DNA of 64,000 nucleotides from the NCBI RefSeq assembly GCF_008806345.1, contig NZ_VZZJ01000009.1:124001-188000 (forward strand). The letters run 5' to 3'. The notes under the pieces were generated by a model. The model had not been told where the DNA came from. It did not search any database and was given only the letters and a program-made list of their open reading frames with translations. Positions 19,695 through 28,617 of this stretch are shown piece by piece. Every line of letters starts with the position of its first letter. The first letter of the stretch is position 1. This stretch comes from Methylobacterium planeticum. GTDB taxonomy: Bacteria; Pseudomonadota; Alphaproteobacteria; Rhizobiales; Beijerinckiaceae. Made by a program: the position numbers and the translations under genes.

Positions 19695-22343
19695 ATGACC
19701 GACACTCCGAACGACGACGCCCGCGAGCCCACGGAGGCCCGCGAGCCCAAGACCCCATCCAAGGCGGCGCGCGCCAAGCCCGCGGCGAAGCTCAAGGCCA
19801 AGTCCGACGCCAAGCCCGCGGCCAAGCCGGACGCGAAGCCCGCGGCCAGATCTGCGGCCGAGCCCGCGGCGAAGCCGAAGGCCAAGGGGAAGGGGAAGCC
19901 CGACGCCGAGGCCCAGACCGCGGCTGTGGTCGAATCCGAGGCCAAGACCGAACCCGAGGCCAAGACGAAGGCTGCGCCGAAGGCGAAGTCCGTGAAGGCT
20001 GAACCCGCCGCGAGGCCCGAGGCCGAGCCCGAGCCGACATCCGAGGCCGCGCCCAAGGCCAGGAAGGCCAAGGCCGGAACGAAGGCCGGAACGAAGGCCG
20101 GGACGCAGGCCGGACCCGCGGCGGTCGAGGCCAAGCCGAGCGCCCGGCTCGAGCCGGCTGCCGCGCCCGCGGCCGAAGCCAAGGTCGAAGCCAAGGTCGA
20201 AGCCAAGCCAGAATCCAAGCTCGAGCCCGGATCGGAGCCGAAGGTGACGGCGAAGCGCGCGGCGAAGGCCGGCCCGGGCGCCTCCGGCGCGGTCTCCGGG
20301 ACCGCCCCGGAGGCGGCCGCCGAGCCGTGGTCGCCCGCCACCGACGCCAACACGGGCACCCGCACGATCTCGGACAGGCCGGCCCCGCGCCCCGCCAAGG
20401 CCCGCGGCGGGGATGCCCCCCTGCGCCGGCGCCCGGCGCCGGCCAGCCCCGACGCGCCGCCGGCGATCCGCCGGGGGACGGACGCGGCGGACACCGCCGT
20501 TCCGGGCGCGGGCGAGGCGGCCGCGGCGGACACCGCCGTTCCGGCCGGGTCCCCCCGCCCCGAGCCCGCCCCCGAGACCTACGAGGGCGAGCGCATCGCC
20601 AAGGCGATCGCGCGGGCCGGCATCGCCTCGCGCCGGGACGCCGAGGCGATGATCGCCGAGGGCCGGGTCCGCCTCAACGGCCGGGTCCTGACCTCGCCCG
20701 CCATGAACGTGACGGAGGACGACGTCGTCACGGTGGACGACGAGCCCCTGCCCGCCCGCGAGCGCACCCGGCTCTGGGTCTTCCACAAGCCCCGCGGCCT
20801 CGTCACCACGGCCCGCGACCCGGAGGGGCGCCAGACCGTGTTCGAGGCGCTGCCCGAGGATCTGCCCCGGGTGGTCGCGGTGGGCCGCCTCGACATCAAC
20901 ACCGAGGGCCTGCTGCTGCTGACCAACGACGGCGGCCTCGCCAAGGTGATCGCGCATCCCGATACCGGCTGGCTGCGGCGCTACCGCGTGCGCGCCCACG
21001 GCGACACCAACCAGGCCGAGCTCGACAAGCTGCGCAAGGGCGTCACCATCGACGGGATGGAGTACGGCGCGATCGAGGCCACCCTCGACCGGGTCCAGGG
21101 CGACAACCTCTGGCTGACGCTCGGCCTGCGCGAGGGCAAGAACCGCGAGGTCAAGCGCATCCTCGAGCATCTCGGCCTCTCGGTGAACCGGCTGATCCGC
21201 CTGTCCTTCGGGCCGTTCCAGCTCGGCGACCTCGAGGCCGGCCTCGTGGACGAGATCCGCACCAAGGTGCTGAAGGAGCAGCTCGGCCCGAGCCTCGCGG
21301 CCCAGGCGGGCGTCGATTTCGAGAGCCCGGTGCGCGAGCCGATCGCCCCGTTCGGCTCGCCCAAGACGGCGGCGCGCGGCGCCGCCGAGCAGGCGCCGCG
21401 CCCGGCGAAATCCGCGGCCTCGGCGGTCCGCCAGGGGCGCGGCCCCGCCTTCGGGGGGCGCCCGGGCGGCTCCGCCGCCCCGGCCCGCGTCCCCACGGGC
21501 GGCCTGGGCGCCGGCCCCCGCCGCTCGGTCTGGCACGCGGACGAGCCGGCCGAGGACGCCCCCCGGGCCGCGCGGGTGCCGCGCCGCGGGGCCGATCCGC
21601 GCAGCGAGCGCGCGGCCTCGGCCGAGCGCGGGCGCGAGCGCGTCGGCGCGATCCGCACGGGGGAGCGCCGCGTCGTGGTCGAGCGCCTGAAGTCGAGCCC
21701 GGTCGAGGAGGCGCCCGAGGTGGCGCCGCGCCGCTACGCCCGGGCGCCGGACGGCAGCCGCCCGGCCCGGGCCCCGCGCCCGGACCGTGACGGCGATCGC
21801 GGGCAGGACCGCGGCGGCGCGCGCTTCGAGCGGCGCGAGGGGGCGGCGCGTCCGCCCCGGCGCGATGCGGGCGGCGAGGACCGGGGCTTCCGGCCCCGTC
21901 CGGAGGGGGGCCGCCCCGAGCGCTCCGGCGGCGAGCGCTTCGGCGGGCGCGGCGAGGGCCGCGACGACCGCGGGTTCCGGGGCGGCGAGCGCTCCGGCGG
22001 CGGCCGCTTCGGCGAGTCCGGCGCCCGGGACGCCAAGCCGCGCGCCTTCGGCGACCGCGACGGCGGCTACAAGGGCCGGGACTTCAAGAGCCGGGACTTC
22101 AAGGGCGACGACCGGATGACGGGCGACAAGCCCCGCGGGGGCAAGCCCGGCGGGTTCGGCGGCAAGCCCAGCGGGTTCGGCGGCAAGCCCGGCGGCTTCG
22201 GTGGCAAGCCCGGCGGGGCCCGGTCGGGCGGCGGCAAGCCGGGGGGCTTCGGCGGCAAGCCGGGCGGGCGTCCGGCCGGGGGCAAGCCCGGCGGCTTCGG
22301 CGGCAAGCCCGGCGGGCGTCCGCCCCGCGGCGGCGCCCGTTGA
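19695..22343 (+). CDS. rluB: RluB-type rRNA pseudouridine synthase with long low-complexity extensions
   Basis: An 882-residue protein, far longer than the usual 250-300. Residues ~1-290 are Ala/Lys/Glu/Pro repeats (AKPAA, EAKVEAK, GTKAGTKAG). An S4 RNA-binding domain follows (GERIAKAIARAGIASRRDAEAMI...VRLNGRV). The RsuA/RluB catalytic domain has the nucleophile Asp400 in GRLDINTEGLLLLTNDG and the NREVKRILEHLGL block. The last ~330 residues are Arg/Gly-rich, ending in GKPGGFGGKPGG repeats. It probably modifies 23S rRNA. ATG 19695 is preferred, with 19641 and 19683 in frame. The TGA overlaps the rsmD TTG start by 4 nt. Confidence 0.9.
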   Translation: MTDTPNDDAREPTEAREPKTPSKAARAKPAAKLKAKSDAKPAAKPDAKPAARSAAEPAAKPKAKGKGKPDAEAQTAAVVESEAKTEPEAKTKAAPKAKSVKAEPAARPEAEPEPTSEAAPKARKAKAGTKAGTKAGTQAGPAAVEAKPSARLEPAAAPAAEAKVEAKVEAKPESKLEPGSEPKVTAKRAAKAGPGASGAVSGTAPEAAAEPWSPATDANTGTRTISDRPAPRPAKARGGDAPLRRRPAPASPDAPPAIRRGTDAADTAVPGAGEAAAADTAVPAGSPRPEPAPETYEGERIAKAIARAGIASRRDAEAMIAEGRVRLNGRVLTSPAMNVTEDDVVTVDDEPLPARERTRLWVFHKPRGLVTTARDPEGRQTVFEALPEDLPRVVAVGRLDINTEGLLLLTNDGGLAKVIAHPDTGWLRRYRVRAHGDTNQAELDKLRKGVTIDGMEYGAIEATLDRVQGDNLWLTLGLREGKNREVKRILEHLGLSVNRLIRLSFGPFQLGDLEAGLVDEIRTKVLKEQLGPSLAAQAGVDFESPVREPIAPFGSPKTAARGAAEQAPRPAKSAASAVRQGRGPAFGGRPGGSAAPARVPTGGLGAGPRRSVWHADEPAEDAPRAARVPRRGADPRSERAASAERGRERVGAIRTGERRVVVERLKSSPVEEAPEVAPRRYARAPDGSRPARAPRPDRDGDRGQDRGGARFERREGAARPPRRDAGGEDRGFRPRPEGGRPERSGGERFGGRGEGRDDRGFRGGERSGGGRFGESGARDAKPRAFGDRDGGYKGRDFKSRDFKGDDRMTGDKPRGGKPGGFGGKPSGFGGKPGGFGGKPGGARSGGGKPGGFGGKPGGRPAGGKPGGFGGKPGGRPPRGGAR

Positions 22344-22897
22344 GGATCGTCGGCGGGGCGCTGCGGGGCCGTCGCCTCGCCGCACCCCGCACGGACGCGA
22401 TCCGGCCGACCTCGGACCGCCTGCGCGAGGCCCTCTTCAACGTCCTCGCGCATGCCTACGACGACGCGGCCGCGGGCGCCCGGGTGCTCGACCTCTTCGC
22501 CGGCACCGGGGCGCTCAGCTTCGAGGCCCTGTCGCGCGGCGCCGCCTACGCGCTCCTCGTCGACGAGGGCGCCGAGGCGCGCGCCCTCATCCGCGAGAAC
22601 ATCGAGAGCCTCGGGCTCGAAGGCGCGACCCGGCTGTTCCGGCGCGACGCGACCCGCCTCGGCCCCGCCGGCCCGGCCGGCCGCTACGGCCTCGTCTTCT
22701 GCGATCCCCCCTATGGCCGCGACCTCGCGCCCGCGGCCCTGACGGCGGCGGCGGAGGGCGGCTGGCTCGCGCCCGACGCCCTGGTGATCGTCGAGGAGGC
22801 GGCGAGCGCCGCCCTCGCGCTGCCGCCGGGCTTCGCCGAGATCGAGCGGCGCAGCTACGGCGAGACGCAGGTCGCGCTGGCCCGCTTCGGGGGCTGA
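22340..22897 (+). CDS. rsmD: 16S rRNA (guanine966-N2)-methyltransferase
   Basis: RsmD methylates G966 of 16S rRNA. The 185-residue Rossmann methyltransferase shows MRIVGGALRGRRL at the start, the PTSDRLREALFNVL block, the SAM-binding VLDLFAGTGALSFEALSRGA and the catalytic FCDPPYG. Translation is inferred to begin at TTG 22340, in a TTGA overlap with the rluB stop codon. This implies translational coupling of two rRNA-modification genes. No closer ATG or GTG preserves the conserved start. Confidence 0.94.
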   Translation: MRIVGGALRGRRLAAPRTDAIRPTSDRLREALFNVLAHAYDDAAAGARVLDLFAGTGALSFEALSRGAAYALLVDEGAEARALIRENIESLGLEGATRLFRRDATRLGPAGPAGRYGLVFCDPPYGRDLAPAALTAAAEGGWLAPDALVIVEEAASAALALPPGFAEIERRSYGETQVALARFGG

Positions 22898-22979
22898 GGC
22901 CTCCGGGCTCCGGCGCTCAGCCGGCCGGCTCCGGCCGGGGGTCCGCTTTCACTCTCCGCGAGGCGCAGCTGCACGCCGA

Positions 22980-23387
22980 TCACCGGGACGTCGAGGGCCG
23001 CCGCGAAGCCGTCCCGTCGCCATCCTCCTCGCCACCGTCCTCGCCCACCCCCTCGCCCCAATGCAGCGCGAGCCACACGGTCGGCGTCCCGGCCGCGGTG
23101 CGGGCGACCCGGTGGCGGCGGTGGGGGGCGATCAGCACGTAGTCGCCCGGGCCGAGGCGGCGGGGGGCGGCCTCGTCGGCGAATTCGAGCTCGGCCGCGC
23201 CCGCGAGCACCACGACCCACTCGGTCTGGGGCTGGTCGTCGTAGACGCCCGGCGGGGTGTGCTGGCCCGTCGAGACGATGCGCTCGATGCGCAGGCCCGG
23301 CGCCGAGGCCAGGGTCTCGAACACCTCCGCGGGGGCCCCGGGATCGAGCCCCGCGAACAGGTTGCCGGAGGGGCCGAGCCTCACCAC
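22980..23387 (-). CDS. small cupin-domain protein
   Basis: A 135-residue single cupin. The first part has STGQHTPPGVYDDQPQTEWVVVLAGAAELEFAD, with a His and a Glu at cupin motif 1 positions. The second has LGPGDYVLIAPHRRHRVARTA (motif 2 with His). It resembles small YhhZ-like cupins of unknown substrate. The C-terminal ~25 residues are acidic and variable. The GTG at 23387 starts 4 nt after the mutL stop on the same strand, so translation is probably coupled to mutL. Confidence 0.8.
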   Translation of the reverse strand: MVRLGPSGNLFAGLDPGAPAEVFETLASAPGLRIERIVSTGQHTPPGVYDDQPQTEWVVVLAGAAELEFADEAAPRRLGPGDYVLIAPHRRHRVARTAAGTPTVWLALHWGEGVGEDGGEEDGDGTASRRPSTSR

Positions 23388-23391
23388 AGGC

Positions 23392-25395
23392 TCAGCGCCG
23401 CCCGAACAGGCGCTCGATATCGGCGAGCTTGAGGCTGACGAAGGTGGGGCGGCCGTGGTTGCACGAGCCGGAGAGCGGCGTCGCCTCCATCTCGCGCAGG
23501 AGCGCGTTCATCTCCTCGGGGCGCAGGCGCCGCCCGGCCCGGATCGAGCCGTGGCAGCTCATCCGCGACAGGATCGCGTCGAGGCGCCGGCCGAGGGGCC
23601 CGCCCTCCTGCGGGTCGGCCTCGGCGCCCTCCTCGAGCCCGCTCTCGGAGAGGGCGTCGAGGATGTCGGTGACGAGGTTGCGGATCGAGGCCTCGCCGAG
23701 GATCGCCGGAACCTCGCGCACCAGCACGGCGCCGGGGCCGAAGGCCTCGAGGGTCAGGCCGAGCCGGTCGAGGTCGGGGGCGGCGGAAACGAGGCGCTCG
23801 GCGTCGTGGGGGGCCATCTCGACGACGTCGGGGATGAGCAGGCCCTGGCGGCTGATGCCCCCCTGCGCCCGCTCGCGCTTCAGCCGCTCGTAGACGAGGC
23901 GCTCGTGGGCGGCGTGCTGGTCGACGAGGACGATGCCGTCCCGGGTCTGGGCCACGATGTAGGTCTCGTGGAGCTGGGCGCGGGCGGCCCCGAGGGGATA
24001 GTCGAGGCGGGGGTGGTCGAGGCCCCCCCCGCCCGCCTCGGGCGCGCGCAGGTCCGCGGCCGGCGGGGCGAGGTCGGGCGGGGCGAGGTCGGGCTGGACG
24101 AGGTCGGGCACGGGCTCCGCGAGGGGGCTTTCCGCGAGCCCGGCTTCGGCGAGCCTAGCCTGGGCCACCTCGCCGAAGCCCCGCCCGGGGCCCGCGGGGG
24201 CGCGCTCCGCCGGGGCCGCGAAGGAGGGCGCGCCGGACCGGAAGGCGGCCGGCCGGGTGGGCTGGAACAGGCTCGGCGCCGCGGCGCCGGTATGCACGCC
24301 GAACGCCCCGCCCCGGCCCGGTTCCGGCCCCGGCGGGGCCGGGCGCAGGGCGTCGAGCGTCCGGGCGGCGTTGGTGGTCGAGGCCCGGGCGCCGCCGCGG
24401 CGCAAAGCCTCGTGGATCGCGCTGACGATCAGCGCCCGCACCAGCCCCGGCTCGCGGAAGCGCACCTCGGTCTTGGCCGGGTGGACATTGACGTCGACCG
24501 CCGCGGGGTCGCAGGCGAGGCTCAGCGCCAGGACCGGGTGGCGGTCGGAGGCCATGCTGTCGGCGTAGGCGCCCCGCACGGCGCCGAGGAGCAGCCGGTC
24601 GCGCACCGGGCGCCCGTTCACCGTGAAGTGGATGTGGTTGCCCGCGCCCCGGTGGAAGGTCGGCAGGCCGATATGGCCCGACAGCGCGAAGCTCTCCCGC
24701 GCCAGCGCGACCGGCACCGCGTTCGGACCGAAATCCGGCCCGAGCACCGCCACGAGCCGGCGCAGGGCCGCGGCGGGGCCGTCCCCGGTCTCGGCCGGGA
24801 AGACCAGCGGGGCGCCGCCCTCGGTGCGCAGGGTGAAGCGGATGCCCGGATGGGCCACCGCGAGGCGGCGCAGGATGTCCGCGATGGCGGCGGTCTCGGC
24901 CCGGTCGGACTTGAGGAACTTGAGCCGGGCGGGGGTGGCCGAGAACAGCTCCGCCACCTCGATCCGGGTGCCGCGGGCGGCGGGCGCCGGCCGGACCTCG
25001 CCCTTGAGCCCGGCATCGACGGTGAGCGCCGCGCCGGAGGGGGCGTCCGCGTTCCGGGTCGTGATGCTGAGGCGGGCCACCGCGCCGATCGAGGGCAGGG
25101 CCTCGCCCCGGAAGCCCAGGCTGTCGATGCGGCTGAGGTCCCCCGAGGGGAGCTTCGAGGTGGCGTGGCGCTCCACCGCCAGCCCGAGATCCTCCGGGCT
25201 CATGCCGATGCCGTCGTCGACGACCCGGATCAGGCGGCGCCCGCCGGCCTCGATCGTGACCTCGATCGCGCGGGCATCCGCGTCGATGGCGTTCTCGACG
25301 AGCTCCTTCACGGCGGAGGCCGGGCGCTCCACCACCTCGCCCGCCGCGATGCGGTCGACGAGGATCGGATCGAGGCGGCGGACCGGGCGTAGCAT
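23392..25395 (-). CDS. mutL: DNA mismatch repair protein MutL
   Basis: MutL couples MutS mismatch recognition to strand incision. The 667-residue protein has the GHKL ATPase N-domain (VKELVENAIDADA, VVDDGIGM, HATSKLPSGDL, LGFRGEALPSIG, GTRIEVAELF) and a Pro-rich linker. Its dimerisation domain carries VDQHAAHERLVYERL, which fits the metal-binding DQHAx2Ex4E motif of endonuclease-active MutL, together with CHGSIRAGRRL and CNHGRPTFVSL. A latent nickase is therefore predicted. ATG 25395 gives the standard N-terminus (LDPILVDRIAAGEVV); the open frame beyond it is spurious. Confidence 0.97.
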   Translation of the reverse strand: MLRPVRRLDPILVDRIAAGEVVERPASAVKELVENAIDADARAIEVTIEAGGRRLIRVVDDGIGMSPEDLGLAVERHATSKLPSGDLSRIDSLGFRGEALPSIGAVARLSITTRNADAPSGAALTVDAGLKGEVRPAPAARGTRIEVAELFSATPARLKFLKSDRAETAAIADILRRLAVAHPGIRFTLRTEGGAPLVFPAETGDGPAAALRRLVAVLGPDFGPNAVPVALARESFALSGHIGLPTFHRGAGNHIHFTVNGRPVRDRLLLGAVRGAYADSMASDRHPVLALSLACDPAAVDVNVHPAKTEVRFREPGLVRALIVSAIHEALRRGGARASTTNAARTLDALRPAPPGPEPGRGGAFGVHTGAAAPSLFQPTRPAAFRSGAPSFAAPAERAPAGPGRGFGEVAQARLAEAGLAESPLAEPVPDLVQPDLAPPDLAPPAADLRAPEAGGGGLDHPRLDYPLGAARAQLHETYIVAQTRDGIVLVDQHAAHERLVYERLKRERAQGGISRQGLLIPDVVEMAPHDAERLVSAAPDLDRLGLTLEAFGPGAVLVREVPAILGEASIRNLVTDILDALSESGLEEGAEADPQEGGPLGRRLDAILSRMSCHGSIRAGRRLRPEEMNALLREMEATPLSGSCNHGRPTFVSLKLADIERLFGRR

Positions 25396-25431
25396 CCGGG
25401 AGATATAGACGCGCCGGGCGGTCCGATCCAA

Positions 25432-25494
25432 GGGTGCAGGTCGAGGGTGCAGGTCGAGGGTGTGGGCCGAGGGTGTGGGCCGAGGGCGCGGCGA
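25432..25494. repeat. 13-bp tandem repeat array (about 4.8 units)
   Basis: Units of 13 bp run from 25432: two copies of GGGTGCAGGTCGA, two of GGGTGTGGGCCGA, then a partial GGGCGCGGCGA. The array fills most of the kdsD-mutL gap. The pairwise identity of neighbouring units indicates stepwise slippage duplication. Confidence 0.9.
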
Positions 25495-25502
25495 TGCCGC
25501 GC

Positions 25503-26513
25503 TCAGGCGACGCCCGAGCGCAGCAGATCGTGGTAGTGGACAAGTCCGACGGGGCGGCCGTCCTCGACCACGATCAGGGCGGTGATCTTGGAGGATTCCT
25601 GGATCTCCAGGGCCTTGGCCAGCAGCGTCTCGGGGTTCACGGTGCGCGGATGGGCGCTCATCACGGCCTCGACCGTGAGGGCGTCGAGGTCGGCCCGGAA
25701 GACGTTGCGGCGCAGGTCGCCGTCCGTGACGATGCCGGCGAGGCGCCCGTCCGCCTCGACCACGATCACCGAGCCGAAGCCCTTGGCGTCGATCTCCGCG
25801 ATGGCCGCCCGCATCGGGGTGCCGCGGGGCACGACGGGGAGCTGGTCCCCCGCATGCATCACCTCGCGCACCTGGCGCAGGGAGGCGCCGAGGCGCCCGC
25901 CCGGGTGGTAGATCGAGAATTCCCGGGCCGAGAAGCCGCGGTCCTCGAGGAGCGCCACCGCGAGGGCGTCGCCGAGCGCCAGCTGCATCGCCGTCGAGGT
26001 CGTCGGCGCGAGCCCGTTCGGGCAGGCCTCGCGGGCCTTCGGCAGGGTCAGGCAGATGTCGGCCTCGCGCCCGAGCGTCGAGGCGGCGTTCGCCGTGATC
26101 GCCACGAGGCCGACCCGGTAGCGCTTGGCGTAGCCGATGATGTCGGCGAGCTCCGTGGTCTCGCCGGACCACGACAGCGCCAGCACCACGTCGTCGGGCT
26201 GGACCATGCCGAGGTCGCCGTGGCTCGCCTCCGCCGGGTGGACGTAGAGGGCGGGGGTGCCCGTGGAGGCCAGCGTCGCGGCGATCTTGCGGCCGATATG
26301 GCCGGACTTGCCCATGCCCGTGAGGATGACGCGGCCCCGCGCCCGGGCGATGCGCTCCACCGCCGCCGCGAAGGGCCCCCCGAGCCCGTTGCCGATCGCC
26401 TCCATCAGGCAGGCGAGGCCGTCCCGCTCGGTGCCGATGGTGCGCAGAGCCGAGGCCACCGCCGCCGCCGGCGTCGCCTCGTCCGCGTCCTCAACCCGCT
26501 GTGCCAGAGCCAT
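25503..26513 (-). CDS. kdsD: arabinose-5-phosphate isomerase (KpsF/GutQ family)
   Basis: KdsD interconverts ribulose-5-phosphate and arabinose-5-phosphate, the first step to Kdo in lipopolysaccharide. The 336-residue protein has an N-terminal SIS domain (GRVILTGMGKSGHIGRKIAATLASTGTPALYVHPAEASHGDLGM, ALSWSGET) and catalytic-region block FSIYHPGGRLGASL. A pair of CBS domains follows (VMHAGDQLPVV..., VMSAHPRTVNPETLL...). ATG 26513 (MALAQRVED) is chosen; a longer upstream frame is low-complexity. It is transcribed singly, with a repeat array between it and mutL. Confidence 0.95.
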   Translation of the reverse strand: MALAQRVEDADEATPAAAVASALRTIGTERDGLACLMEAIGNGLGGPFAAAVERIARARGRVILTGMGKSGHIGRKIAATLASTGTPALYVHPAEASHGDLGMVQPDDVVLALSWSGETTELADIIGYAKRYRVGLVAITANAASTLGREADICLTLPKAREACPNGLAPTTSTAMQLALGDALAVALLEDRGFSAREFSIYHPGGRLGASLRQVREVMHAGDQLPVVPRGTPMRAAIAEIDAKGFGSVIVVEADGRLAGIVTDGDLRRNVFRADLDALTVEAVMSAHPRTVNPETLLAKALEIQESSKITALIVVEDGRPVGLVHYHDLLRSGVA

Positions 26514-26741
26514 GTCGGGCCCGCTCCCTCGGCGTGTCGCCGGGGCCCCTGCCCCGGATCGGCGTCGCTCCGGGATTCCTTGGCCGGCGAATGTGGTCGG
26601 ATGGCGGCTGCGGCGGTGGCGTGCCCGCGAAAGGCCGGCCGGGCCCGCGTCCCCCGCGCCGCATCCCCGCCGCATCCCGTTGGGGCCGGCCCGTTGACCG
26701 CCCGTTAACCGTGACCGTTGTAGGCCCGTTAACCATGTGCG

Positions 26742-28580
26742 GTGCCCCTGTCCAGAACGGGCGCCCGGGCAGGCGCCGCGGGGGATCGACGGACGGTGAC
26801 ACGGGGGAGGCCGATCGGGGGGACAGGCGGGCCGGCCGGCCGGCCGGGGCCGGGGGCGCGCCGCCCGGCAGCGCCGGGCATGCTCCTGCTGGCGCTGCCC
26901 CTCTGGGTCGCCGCCGCCGCGCCCGCGACCGCCCAGGCCCCCGCCTTCAGCGCCGCGCCACCGGTCCCGGGCAGCTCGGAGAATCCCGGCGCCGGGCAGG
27001 CCCCGGGCGACGACGGCCTGCCCACCCTGCGCACCGGCCGCACCCCGGCCGGCGCCGGGGGCCTCGGCGGCGCCAGCCCCGCGGGCGACGATTCCGCCGG
27101 CCTCGGCCCGGCCGAGCCCGGCCGCCCCCGCCTCGGCACCGCCCAGCGCGCGACCCGCGCGGCGGAGCGGAGCGCCACCGCCCCGAACAACCGCGCGCCC
27201 TCGAGCCTGCTGCGCCAGCGCGCCGCCCCGGCCCGCCGGATCGGCAGCGCCACGCGCAGCGTCACCCAGCTGGCCACGCAGGTGCCGCCCCCGGCGCTGC
27301 GCTTGAGCCCGGTGGTGCAGAATCCCGTCGTCGGCGTGCCGCTGCCCGGGCCCCTGCCCGCGGCCCTGCCGATCCTCGGCCTGCAGACGCCCGGCGCGCT
27401 GCTCGGCCTCGCCCTGCGCCGCCCCCTCGCGCCCATCGACGACGCCTACGCGCCCCTCGGGATCCGGCTCGGCAACGTCACGCTGTTCCCGGCCTTCACC
27501 CAGAGCCTCGGCTACGACACCAACCCGGACCAGATCACGAACCGGCTCGCCAAGGGCTCGGTGGCGTTGCGCAGCGAGGGCGAGCTGAACTTCCGCAGCG
27601 ACTGGTCGGCGAGCGAGCTCGCGGGCGAGCTGCGCGCCGGCTACTTCAATTTCCCCGAGAACGACGAGGCGAGCCGCCCGAACGGGGTCGGCAACGTGCG
27701 CTTGCGGATCGACGCCAACCGGGACCTGCGCCTCGACGTCGAGGGCCGCTTTCTCGTCGACACCCAGCGCACCGGCAGCCCCGACCTGCAGATCGCCGCC
27801 GCCTCGCGGCCGATCGTGGCGACCTACGGCACCACGGTCGGGGCGACCCAGACCTTCAACCGGCTGCAGGTCTCCCTGCGCGGCTCGGTCGACCGCAGCG
27901 AGTACGAGGATGCCCGCCTGTCGAACGGGACGTCCCTGAGCCTCGCCGACCGCAACCTCAACCAGTACGGCCTGCGCCTGCGCACGTCCTACGAGATATC
28001 ACCCGTGATCACGCCCTTCGTCGACGTGCTGGGCGACACCCGGATCTATGACCTCGCGCGCGATTCCGCCGGCCTGCGCCGGGATTCGGACGGGGTGACC
28101 CTGGCGGCGGGCGCGGCCTTCAACCTGACCCGCTTCCTCTCGGGCGAGATCTCGGCGGGCTTCCAGCACCGCACCTATGTCGACCCGGCGCTGCGCGACA
28201 TCACGGCGCCGATCCTCAACGCCAACCTGGTCTGGGCGGCGAGCCCCCTCACCACCGTGCGCCTCGGCGCGGTCACGGGGGTCACCGAGACGAGCGTCGT
28301 GGGTTCCAGCGGCATCCTCACCGAGGTCGCGACCCTGGAGGTCCAGCACGACCTCCTGCGCAACCTCTCGATCACCCTCGGGGGGGCGCTCCTGCGCAAC
28401 GACTACCAGGGCACCAGCATCCGGGAGAACGGCTTCTCGGCCACCGCCCGGCTCGATTACCGCTTCAACCGCTGGCTCACCCTGCGCGGCACCTACGTCT
28501 ACCAGCAGGTGGACAGCACGGTGGCGAGCGCGAGCTTCCGGGACAACACCTTCCTGCTCGGCCTCAGGGTCAACCCCTGA
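26742..28580 (+). CDS. outer-membrane beta-barrel protein
   Basis: A 612-residue protein. A hydrophobic stretch (MLLLALPLWVAAAAPATAQA, ~residues 47-66) looks like a signal peptide core ending at AQA. If translation starts at GTG 26742 its n-region is very long; an ATG near 26880 would give a short but basic-poor signal. A ~150-residue Ala/Pro-rich linker follows. From ~residue 235 there are alternating amphipathic strands (FTQSLGYDTNPDQITN, RSEGELNFRSDWSAS, ...), ending in RLDYRFNRWLTLRGTYVYQQVDS and a closing DNTFLLGLRVNP. This is typical of the OMP_b-brl family seen near exopolysaccharide genes. Its ligand is unknown. Confidence 0.75.
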   Translation: MPLSRTGARAGAAGDRRTVTRGRPIGGTGGPAGRPGPGARRPAAPGMLLLALPLWVAAAAPATAQAPAFSAAPPVPGSSENPGAGQAPGDDGLPTLRTGRTPAGAGGLGGASPAGDDSAGLGPAEPGRPRLGTAQRATRAAERSATAPNNRAPSSLLRQRAAPARRIGSATRSVTQLATQVPPPALRLSPVVQNPVVGVPLPGPLPAALPILGLQTPGALLGLALRRPLAPIDDAYAPLGIRLGNVTLFPAFTQSLGYDTNPDQITNRLAKGSVALRSEGELNFRSDWSASELAGELRAGYFNFPENDEASRPNGVGNVRLRIDANRDLRLDVEGRFLVDTQRTGSPDLQIAAASRPIVATYGTTVGATQTFNRLQVSLRGSVDRSEYEDARLSNGTSLSLADRNLNQYGLRLRTSYEISPVITPFVDVLGDTRIYDLARDSAGLRRDSDGVTLAAGAAFNLTRFLSGEISAGFQHRTYVDPALRDITAPILNANLVWAASPLTTVRLGAVTGVTETSVVGSSGILTEVATLEVQHDLLRNLSITLGGALLRNDYQGTSIRENGFSATARLDYRFNRWLTLRGTYVYQQVDSTVASASFRDNTFLLGLRVNP

Positions 28581-28617
28581 GGCGGGCGCTCCGGCCGATC
28601 CTGCTAAGGCCTGCGCC

